A stretch of 6,871 bases of DNA from DATKSS01 sp049582065 (GTDB lineage Bacteria > Chloroflexota > Dormibacteria > Dormibacterales > Dormibacteraceae): assembly GCA_049582065.1 (NCBI GenBank), contig JBAUTF010000217.1, positions 1-6,871 on the forward strand, in the 5' to 3' direction. Below the pieces are notes generated by a model. It did no database searches. It was not told the DNA's origin and saw only the letters and a list, made by a program, of their open reading frames with translations. The position numbers were made by a program, and so were the translations under genes. Positions 1-4,632 of this stretch are shown in pieces (within the stretch, counting starts at the first letter, position 1; each line of letters opens with the position of its first letter).

Positions 1-428
1 GAATTGATGTTGATGATACGTGCCGTTTTGCTGCGCCGCAGGTGTTCGAGCGCCGCCCGCGTACAACGGATCTGCGAGAAGAGCTTGACGTCCAGGTCCG
101 CCCGCCAGTCTTCGTCGGTCAGCGACTCGAAGTTGCCAGGATGAGCCGCACCCGCGTTGTTGACGAGGATGTCGAGCCCGCCGAGCGTCTCGACGGAGCG
201 CGCGACAAGGTCGGTGATTTGCGCGGCGTCGGTGACGTCGGTGACCTGCGCGTACACCCTGCCCCCAGAGTGGCGCAGCTTCTCGGCAGCCGCTTCAAGC
301 TCGTCCGGGTGGCGCGCGCAGATTGCCACGTGGACACCCTCCGCGACGAGTTCCTCCGCGATGGCCAGCCCGATGCCCTTCGATCCCCCGGTGATGAGCG
401 CTCGCCGGCCACTGAGATTGAGCTCCAA
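1..428 (-). CDS. Short-chain dehydrogenase/reductase (SDR), C-terminal part beyond the window
   Basis: This is the N-terminal 142 residues of a classical SDR with a Rossmann fold, which oxidises or reduces an alcohol/carbonyl pair using NAD(P). The cofactor motif TGGSKGIG is at residues 13-20, an Asp is at 64 after the third strand, and NNAG is at 90-93. Lys17 inside the glycine motif and Arg39 after the second strand suggest NADP(H). The reading frame reaches the edge at IININ followed by bases TC. Any TCN codon is Ser, and this Ser (143) aligns with the catalytic Ser. The YxxxK motif lies outside. The Asn usually found in the 'vNl' stretch of helix 4 is Lys115 here. The start is TTG at 428: no ATG or GTG fits, the fold begins at once, and GGAGGTGG lies 6 nt upstream. 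The TTG directly follows the cupin stop TAG. Family assignment is firm; the substrate is unknown. Confidence 0.93.
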   Translation of the reverse strand, partial: MELNLSGRRALITGGSKGIGLAIAEELVAEGVHVAICARHPDELEAAAEKLRHSGGRVYAQVTDVTDAAQITDLVARSVETLGGLDILVNNAGAAHPGNFESLTDEDWRADLDVKLFSQIRCTRAALEHLRRSKTARIININ

Positions 429-851
429 CTAGCCACCTCCACCTGGAGGCGACGCCTGACTGCGCGCAAGCTCGAGGAGCGAACGCCGTGGCGGGTTGAA
501 CACGTCGACCTCGCGGCACGCCGCGCCGCGCGTGCGCGCCCCATGTCGCACCCAGCTGGGGACGACCGCGACGTCGCCGGCCCGCATGGTGCGCACATCG
601 CCATCGATGTCGAACTCGAACTCACCCTCAATCACGAGAACGATCTGCTCCTCCTCGTGCACGTGCATCGGCGCCTCGGTATGCGGCGCGAAGGACACGA
701 AGTTGAGCATGGTGCGCTCGCCGAGCACCGGCCGGAAGATGAGCCCTGGGACGAGCTCGATCGAGCTGATCGCGTTGACGTCGACATAGCGGCCGGGCGC
801 GGTCGCCGTACCCGCCGCCTCTGTGCTGAAGTGGTGCGCGGCGTCGGTCAT
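429..851 (-). CDS. Single-domain cupin protein
   Basis: A 140-residue protein of the small monocupin type, a beta-barrel that usually binds one divalent metal. Cupin motif 1 spans about residues 57-76, with His63, His65 and Gln69 in ligand positions followed by the EGEFEF strand. Motif 2 lies at about 91-103, with AGD, then PSWVRH ending in His103. The ligand set looks like His/His/Gln/His, with Gln69 where many cupins have Glu. The N-terminal 20 residues are Ala/Thr-rich and probably flexible, and the C-terminus ends in four glycines. Its ATG overlaps the aminotransferase stop (ATGA, 848-851), and GGAG lies about 5 nt upstream of the start. The family includes isomerases, dioxygenases, decarboxylases and non-enzymatic sensors, so the reaction cannot be fixed. 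Co-transcription with an aminotransferase and an SDR suggests an enzymatic step on an amino- or oxo-acid, which is an inference. Confidence 0.88.
   Translation of the reverse strand: MTDAAHHFSTEAAGTATAPGRYVDVNAISSIELVPGLIFRPVLGERTMLNFVSFAPHTEAPMHVHEEEQIVLVIEGEFEFDIDGDVRTMRAGDVAVVPSWVRHGARTRGAACREVDVFNPPRRSLLELARSQASPPGGGG
432..453 (-). promoter_or_regulatory. RNA hairpin sequestering the SDR ribosome binding site
   Basis: In the minus-strand transcript, bases 453-445 (GUCGCCUCC) can pair with 440-432 (GGAGGUGGC) around the 4-nt loop AGGU. This gives a 9-bp stem with two G-U pairs that holds the whole SDR SD sequence. The stem lies in the last cupin codons, just before the cupin TAG (431-429) and the SDR TTG (428-426). 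A ribosome finishing the cupin would open it, so SDR translation is probably coupled to cupin translation. Pairing was worked out by eye; folding energy was not calculated. Confidence 0.5.
433..440 (-). promoter_or_regulatory. Ribosome binding site of the SDR gene (supports TTG start)
   Basis: GGAGGTGG read on the minus strand, 6 nt before TTG at 428 when counted from GGAGGT. It lies within the last glycine codons of the cupin gene and supports TTG as the SDR start. It is also the 3' arm of a predicted hairpin, entered separately. Confidence 0.75.
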
Positions 852-2059
852 CGTTTCTCCAGTGCTGACGTGATCAGTTTTCCGAGGCGCGCGACACCCT
901 CGTCAATGTCGACATCGCCGGCGAGGCTGAAGGCAAGCCGCAGCTTGTTGGTACCGCCTCCGCGCGGGTGGAACGGTCGCCCGGGGACGAACGCCACCCC
1001 GGCGTCGCGGGCCGTGCGGGCGAGGTCGACCGTGTCGAGCCATTCGGGTCCGCTGAGCCAGATGAAGAACCCACCACGCGGACGGGTCCAGGTGATTTCG
1101 GCGGGCATGTACTCGTCGAGCGCGGCCAGCATGCGCGCGCAGCGTTGCGAGTACAACGCGTTCGAGAGGCGCAGCTGCCGGTCCATGTGACCACCGCGGA
1201 GGTACTCCTCGAGCAGTCGCTGACCGAGCGCCCCTGCGCATTGGTCCGAGTTCTGCTTCGCGACGACCATCTGCGCGATCGCCTCCGTCGGCCCCACAGC
1301 CCACCCGAGCCGCACACCAGGGAAGAAGGTCTTCGAGGTCGTGCCCGCCTGGACGACGATGTCGGGAGCAAGCGACCACAGTGACGGCATGGGCTCGGCG
1401 TTGAAGGTGAGCTCGCGGTAGGCAACGTCCTCAATGACGAGCACCCCGTGGCGGCGGCAGATCTCCACAAGCGTCGCGCGCCGCTCGGCCGACATGGTGA
1501 TGCCGGTGGGGTTCTGATGATCGGGGATGGTGTACACGAGCTTCGGTGGCGAGCCGCTGCGGCAGAGGCGCTCGAGCTCATCGGTATCGATCCCATCCTC
1601 ATCGACGGGGATGCCACGCACATCGGCTTCGAAGCCGCGGAAGCCGTCGATGGCTCCGAGGTACGTCGGCGACTCGACAGCGGCGACGTCGCCGGGATCG
1701 AGCATCGCCCTGGCGAGGAGGCCGAGGGCGTCGATGGTGCCGCTGGTGACCATCAGTTCGCCCGCTCCGGGACGCCGCCCCTGAGTCTCGGCGAGGCGGT
1801 CGGCGAACGCGCCGCGAAGCGCCGGTAGACCTGGGGTTGGAGAGTACTGGAGCGCGACCGCCGCGTCACCGCTGAGCAGCGGCACGAACAAATCCGCGAG
1901 CACCGCGACCGGAAACGTCTGCGGATCAGGCAGACCGCCGGCGAAAGAGATGAGGTCTGTACCGGCGGCGAGCTCGAGGATGGCGGCGAGCTCACCGCTG
2001 ACGCCGTGGGTGCGGCGTGCGAACGCCGACGACCAGTGGTGCGTTGGAAGCGTCTGCAT
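848..2059 (-). CDS. PLP-dependent aminotransferase, class I/II (fold type I)
   Basis: A 403-residue aminotransferase that moves an amino group between an amino acid and a 2-oxo acid using pyridoxal phosphate. The catalytic Lys is Lys243 in the TTSKTFFPGVRLGW stretch, with Arg250 nearby. NPTG is at 183-186, preceded by IPDHQ. Asp211 and Tyr214 in the IEDVAYREL stretch should contact the PLP ring and phenol oxygen. SGT at 106-108 is the phosphate-cup region, and Arg374 in LRLAFS should bind the substrate carboxylate. The N-terminal arm reads FAGGLPDPQTFP. This pattern matches the branch that includes 2-aminoadipate aminotransferases and the enzyme domain of MocR regulators, but the length leaves no room for a GntR DNA-binding domain. 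ATG at 2059 has AGGAGA 6 nt upstream. It is first gene of the leftward operon and diverges from the Lrp-type regulator. The amino donor is not predictable. Confidence 0.95.
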   Translation of the reverse strand: MQTLPTHHWSSAFARRTHGVSGELAAILELAAGTDLISFAGGLPDPQTFPVAVLADLFVPLLSGDAAVALQYSPTPGLPALRGAFADRLAETQGRRPGAGELMVTSGTIDALGLLARAMLDPGDVAAVESPTYLGAIDGFRGFEADVRGIPVDEDGIDTDELERLCRSGSPPKLVYTIPDHQNPTGITMSAERRATLVEICRRHGVLVIEDVAYRELTFNAEPMPSLWSLAPDIVVQAGTTSKTFFPGVRLGWAVGPTEAIAQMVVAKQNSDQCAGALGQRLLEEYLRGGHMDRQLRLSNALYSQRCARMLAALDEYMPAEITWTRPRGGFFIWLSGPEWLDTVDLARTARDAGVAFVPGRPFHPRGGGTNKLRLAFSLAGDVDIDEGVARLGKLITSALEKR

Positions 2060-2065
2060 GAAGTG

Positions 2066-2071
2066 TCTCCT
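2066..2071 (-). promoter_or_regulatory. Ribosome binding site of the aminotransferase gene
   Basis: AGGAGA on the minus strand, 6 nt before ATG at 2059. It confirms that start for the 403-residue protein. Confidence 0.75.
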
Positions 2072-2081
2072 GCCGGCGATC

Positions 2082-2111
2082 TTGACATCGCGTAAGCGCG
2101 ATCGGTAGGAT
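2082..2111 (+). promoter_or_regulatory. Sigma-70-type promoter for the regulator-ligase-permease operon
   Basis: A perfect TTGACA (-35) at 2082-2087 is followed after 18 bp by TAGGAT (-10, four of six matches to TATAAT) at 2106-2111. Transcription would begin near 2118, giving a leader of about 79 nt before the regulator ATG at 2197. The -35 is unusually good for such GC-rich DNA. The spacer contains the palindrome entered separately. Confidence 0.55.
2087..2102. promoter_or_regulatory. Operator-like perfect inverted repeat in the promoter spacer
   Basis: ATCGCG-TAAG-CGCGAT is a perfect 6-bp inverted repeat with a 4-bp centre. It lies between the -35 and -10 elements of the plus-strand promoter and shares the last A of TTGACA. 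A dimeric regulator bound here would block RNA polymerase. The adjacent Lrp-type protein is the natural candidate, though the GC-rich sequence differs from the AT-rich E. coli Lrp consensus. Confidence 0.45.
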
Positions 2112-2142
2112 TTGGCCGCCGATACGGCTCACCTGACAGGGA

Positions 2143-2171
2143 ATGTTGCCGAATTGTGGCGCGAATGGCAA
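2143..2171 (-). promoter_or_regulatory. Possible promoter of the aminotransferase operon (weak)
   Basis: On the minus strand TTGCCA (2171-2166) and CAACAT (2148-2143) are 17 bp apart. The -35 matches four or five consensus bases but the -10 only three. This is the best candidate seen by eye upstream of the leftward operon, and it may depend on an activator. Confidence 0.2.
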
Positions 2172-2186
2172 GTGCGAGGAGGCACT
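2171..2186 (+). promoter_or_regulatory. Regulator ribosome binding site displayed in a small hairpin
   Basis: AGTGC (2171-2175) and GCACT (2182-2186) form a perfect 5-bp stem around GAGGAG, so most of the SD AGGAGG (2177-2182) is in the loop. The spacing from AGGAGG to ATG at 2197 is 14 nt, longer than usual. An in-frame TAA at 2191-2193 rules out a start closer to the SD in this frame. Confidence 0.4.
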
Positions 2187-2196
2187 CAGCTAACAC

Positions 2197-2769
2197 ATGG
2201 CTGACGCGACAGCTCCACTTTCGGGTCTTGTGGACGTCGTCGCCCGGCCTGCCAGGCCGGTTGCGCTGGACGCCGTCGATCTCGATCTCCTGCGCCTCCT
2301 CGCAACCGATGCGCGGATGTCACAGCGGCGTCTGGCCCGTGACCTCGGGATGTCGCCACCCGCTGTGGGCGAGCGCGTCGCTCGCCTCGAACGTTCGGGA
2401 GTGATCCGCGCCTACAGCATCGATATCGGCTGGGCCGAGGCCGGCTATCCGGTGACCGTCTATCTGGCAATCACCGCGGTGCAGGGTCACCCACAGGGTC
2501 CGGTCATCGAGGCACTGAGAGCGCTCCCTGAGGTGGCGGACATCAACGTTGTCACCGGCACCATCGACCTGCTCGCGAGACTGCTGGTTCGCGACCACAA
2601 TCATCTGCGCGAACTGCTCCTCGAGCGTGTGTGGCAGATCCCCGGTGTGCAGCGCACCGAGACGCTGCTGACCCTTGCCGAGATGCACCCGAAGGCCTTC
2701 GCCACTCAACTGATCGATTCGATGCGGTCAGCGCTCGACAGTCACGCGCTGCACGAGGGAGCCGTATGA
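2197..2769 (+). CDS. Lrp/AsnC-family transcriptional regulator
   Basis: A 190-residue DNA-binding protein of the feast/famine (Lrp/AsnC) family, which senses an amino acid or related small molecule. Residues about 24-77 form the winged helix-turn-helix: LDAVDLDLLRLL, then the MSQRRLARDLGMSPPAVGERVARLERSGVI stretch. Residues about 84-165 form the RAM (AsnC ligand-binding) domain, with the typical VTGTIDLLARLLVRDHNHLREL segment at 119-140. About 23 residues precede the usual start of the family and the C-terminus runs somewhat longer, so it exceeds the common length of about 150-165. The start is ATG at 2197, because TAA lies two codons upstream in frame. It is first in its operon, and its stop overlaps the ligase ATG (ATGA, 2766-2769), so regulator and ligase are probably co-translated. 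It probably controls its own operon and the divergent one. Confidence 0.93.
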   Translation: MADATAPLSGLVDVVARPARPVALDAVDLDLLRLLATDARMSQRRLARDLGMSPPAVGERVARLERSGVIRAYSIDIGWAEAGYPVTVYLAITAVQGHPQGPVIEALRALPEVADINVVTGTIDLLARLLVRDHNHLRELLLERVWQIPGVQRTETLLTLAEMHPKAFATQLIDSMRSALDSHALHEGAV

Positions 2770-4280
2770 ACCACGACAACGACCGCACCACGCAGGACCA
2801 CGGCATCGGGTCGCCGGGGTTCGTCGCCAAGCACGGACTCCACTCCGAGGAGCAGCTCGAGGTGGCGAGCAAGGTCGCGGCCGCGATTCGCGACAAGGGG
2901 TTGCGCACGGTGCGGGTCGTGCTTGTCGACCAACACGGTGTGCCACGCACCAAGTTCCTCTCGGCCGAGGCGGCGATCGCGGCGATGCGCAATGGGGCGG
3001 ACTTCTCCGGCGCCATCTACAGCCTCGACACCGGCAACGCCGTGTTCCCGCCCGCGTTCGGCGCAGGCGGTGGCTTTGGCATCGAGGAATTCACGGGATT
3101 CCCCGACGTGGTCATCGTGCCCGACCCATCGACGTTTCGAATCCTGCCCTGGGCGGATCGCACCGGCTGGGTGCTCTGTGATGTGTACTTCAGCAACGGC
3201 AGGCCTGTGCCGCTCGATGGGCGCGCCATCATGCGCCAACAGCTTCAGCGACTCGACAAGGCCGGCTACGCGTACACCGCGGGGCTCGAGGTGGAGTACT
3301 ACATCGTTCGTCTGACCAGCGATCGCATCGGCCTGGACCAGACGGGCGCACCGCCACCCCCACCGTCGGTCGAGGTCTTCGAACAAGGATACCAGTTCCT
3401 CTCCGAAACCCGGCTCGATGGCGTCGAGAGCACGGTCAGCGCGTTGCGCGACGGCCTGTGCGACATCGGCCTTCCGCCCCGGTCGATGGAGGATGAGTGG
3501 GGTCCCGGGCAGATGGAGTTCACCTTCAGTCCCTTGACCGGGCTGGTAGCGGCTGACGCCATGATCATGTTCCGGACCGCAGTGAAGGCGATTTGCCGCC
3601 GCCGCGGGCTGCTGGCCACATTCATGTGCTGGCCGGGACTGCCGAACTTCTTCCCGTCTGGATGGCATCTCCACGAGTCCCTCGTCGACACCGCCAGTGG
3701 AGCCAACACCTTCGCGTCCGAGACCGAGATGCTGTCGCCGATTGGGCGCCAGTTCGTGGGCGGCTTGCTCGAGCACGCCAAGGCGATGACCATATTCACC
3801 ACGCCAACGGTCAACGGTTACGGGCGGTTCCGCCCATACTCCTTCGCTCCCGACCGCATCGGCTGGGCGCTGGAGAACCGTGGTGCAATGGTGCGCGTTC
3901 AGGGCGGCACCGGCGACAAGGGCACACACATCGAGAACCGGCTCGGCGAGCCGGCGGCCAACCCCTACCTCTACATGGCGGCGAATATCGTCGCGGGGCT
4001 CGACGGCATCAACCGCGGCATCGTGCCGCCGCCGCCGGTCGCGGCGGATCCGTACGCGGAGGACGCCGAGTTGCTGCCCACATCACTCGGAGCCGCCATC
4101 GATGCACTCGAGGGTGACGCGCTCTTCCGACGCGAGTTTGGCGAAGCGTTCGTTGACTACTACGTGATGATGAAGCGCGCCGAGAACGCCAGATACCAAG
4201 CCGCGGTCGCCGAAAATCCGACTCCTGAGGGGCAGGGCGTATCCGAGTGGGAAATGCGTGAATACTTCGAGGTCTACTGA
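2766..4280 (+). CDS. Glutamine synthetase-like ligase (probable gamma-glutamyl-amine synthetase)
   Basis: A 504-residue member of the type I glutamine synthetase (GS) family, which activates the Glu side chain with ATP and joins it to an amine. The beta-grasp domain is at about 45-145 (VRVVLVDQHGVPRTKF). Metal ligands are Glu175 and Glu177 (LEVEYY), Glu244 and Glu251 (EWGPGQME), His301 (GWHLHES) and Glu390 (HIENR). Arg354 (NGYGRFRP), Arg372 and Arg377 (ENRGAMVR) and Arg392 fit the Glu/phosphate sites. The C-terminal family signature ANPYLYMAANIVAGLDGI follows. The DGSS stretch with the ammonium-site Asp50 of bacterial GlnA is absent, the flap Glu aligns with Phe360, and no NLYDLP adenylylation site is seen. 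This resembles PuuA/GlnA3-type enzymes rather than ammonia-assimilating GS. ATG at 2766 overlaps the regulator stop and has GAGGGA 5 nt upstream. Extending to 2631 would run over regulator codons and add non-family sequence. Confidence 0.93.
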   Translation: MNHDNDRTTQDHGIGSPGFVAKHGLHSEEQLEVASKVAAAIRDKGLRTVRVVLVDQHGVPRTKFLSAEAAIAAMRNGADFSGAIYSLDTGNAVFPPAFGAGGGFGIEEFTGFPDVVIVPDPSTFRILPWADRTGWVLCDVYFSNGRPVPLDGRAIMRQQLQRLDKAGYAYTAGLEVEYYIVRLTSDRIGLDQTGAPPPPPSVEVFEQGYQFLSETRLDGVESTVSALRDGLCDIGLPPRSMEDEWGPGQMEFTFSPLTGLVAADAMIMFRTAVKAICRRRGLLATFMCWPGLPNFFPSGWHLHESLVDTASGANTFASETEMLSPIGRQFVGGLLEHAKAMTIFTTPTVNGYGRFRPYSFAPDRIGWALENRGAMVRVQGGTGDKGTHIENRLGEPAANPYLYMAANIVAGLDGINRGIVPPPPVAADPYAEDAELLPTSLGAAIDALEGDALFRREFGEAFVDYYVMMKRAENARYQAAVAENPTPEGQGVSEWEMREYFEVY

Positions 4281-4283
4281 CCG

Positions 4284-4619
4284 ATGACGCTCCAGCACAT
4301 CGTGCTGTTCTCCTTTCCCGAGGAGCTCTCGGATCCGGACGCGGCCGACATGCGCGCACAGGTGGCTGCGTGGCCGGCCGCGATCGGTGGGATGACACGG
4401 CTGCGCTTCGGCAGCGATCTGACCGGCGCGCGGACCAACGGCTACTCGCGCCTGCTCTATATGGAGTTCGCCGGCGCTGACGAACTCAAGGCGTACCAGC
4501 AGCACCCGGTGCATCAGGCGTTTCACGCCTGGCTGATGGAGCGGCGCTGCACCCCTCTGGCGTTCGACTACGTCCTGGACACCGACACGGTTCTCATCCC
4601 TGAGGATCGCAAACACTAG
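4284..4619 (+). CDS. Dabb (stress-responsive alpha/beta-barrel) domain protein
   Basis: A 111-residue protein made of one Dabb domain, the dimeric ferredoxin-like alpha+beta barrel. The family pattern is clear: HIVLFSF at 5-11 as the first strand, a helix at about 17-32, a glycine-containing strand (MTRLRFGSDLTGART), SRLLYMEF at 55-62, then DELKAYQQHPVHQAFHAWL at about 66-84, with the typical Y-x-x-H-P-x-H. Most Dabb proteins have no known reaction, although the plant polyketide cyclase olivetolic acid cyclase belongs to this fold. ATG lies 3 nt after the ligase stop with GAGGT about 10 nt upstream, and the permease follows after 13 nt, so it is embedded in the operon. It may act on a pathway intermediate or support the ligase; this is an inference. 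Confidence 0.88.
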   Translation: MTLQHIVLFSFPEELSDPDAADMRAQVAAWPAAIGGMTRLRFGSDLTGARTNGYSRLLYMEFAGADELKAYQQHPVHQAFHAWLMERRCTPLAFDYVLDTDTVLIPEDRKH

Positions 4620-4621
4620 GT

Positions 4622-4628
4622 GAGGAGG
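4622..4628 (+). promoter_or_regulatory. Ribosome binding site of the permease gene
   Basis: GAGGAGG, 4 nt before ATG at 4633. It is the strongest SD in the window and fixes the permease start in the 13-nt gap after the Dabb gene. Confidence 0.75.
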
Positions 4629-4632
4629 CGCG

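Larger units (their letters stand above)
2060..2196. promoter_or_regulatory. Divergent control region between the two operons
   Basis: These 137 bp separate the aminotransferase and regulator start codons and must hold both promoters. The stretch contains a strong plus-strand promoter, a perfect inverted repeat inside that promoter, a second short inverted repeat GCCG-ATA-CGGC (2118-2128) close to the predicted transcription start, and a weak minus-strand promoter candidate. The aminotransferase SD (AGGAGA, 2071-2066) and the regulator SD (2177-2182) lie at the two ends. A divergent arrangement around an Lrp-type gene commonly means that the regulator acts on both units. Confidence 0.75.

Noticed and set aside
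42..1190. A 382-codon plus-strand open frame across the SDR, cupin and aminotransferase 3' end
   Set aside because: It spans three well-supported minus-strand genes, gives Arg-rich low-information protein and ends inside the aminotransferase.
2156..2404. Out-of-frame reading frame (GTG 2156 or ATG 2165) across the regulator start, as a possible leader peptide
   Set aside because: Its product beyond the first residues is a frame-shifted copy of regulator codons, it has no SD of its own, and it does not end near the regulator start as a leader peptide would.
2631..2765. Extension of the GS-like ligase upstream to an ATG at 2631
   Set aside because: The added 45 residues come from regulator codons in another frame and do not resemble the family. 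ATG at 2766 has an SD and the typical ATGA overlap.
2742..3929. A 395-codon minus-strand open frame opposite the ligase gene
   Set aside because: It is an antisense shadow of the GS-like gene with no recognisable domain and no SD. The plus-strand gene has a full set of active-site motifs.
4041..4082. GS adenylylation site (Tyr397 in NLYDLP of enterobacterial GlnA)
   Set aside because: The corresponding ligase segment reads DPYAEDAELLP. A Tyr is present nearby but the motif is not, so control by adenylylation is not supported.
1..4280. Resemblance to bacilysin-type gene content (aminotransferase, cupin, SDR, ligase, transporter)
   Set aside because: The cupin has one domain, not two as in BacB; the ligase is GS-like, not ATP-grasp; the transporter is APC, not MFS; and no prephenate decarboxylase is visible. 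The similarity is only at the level of broad families.
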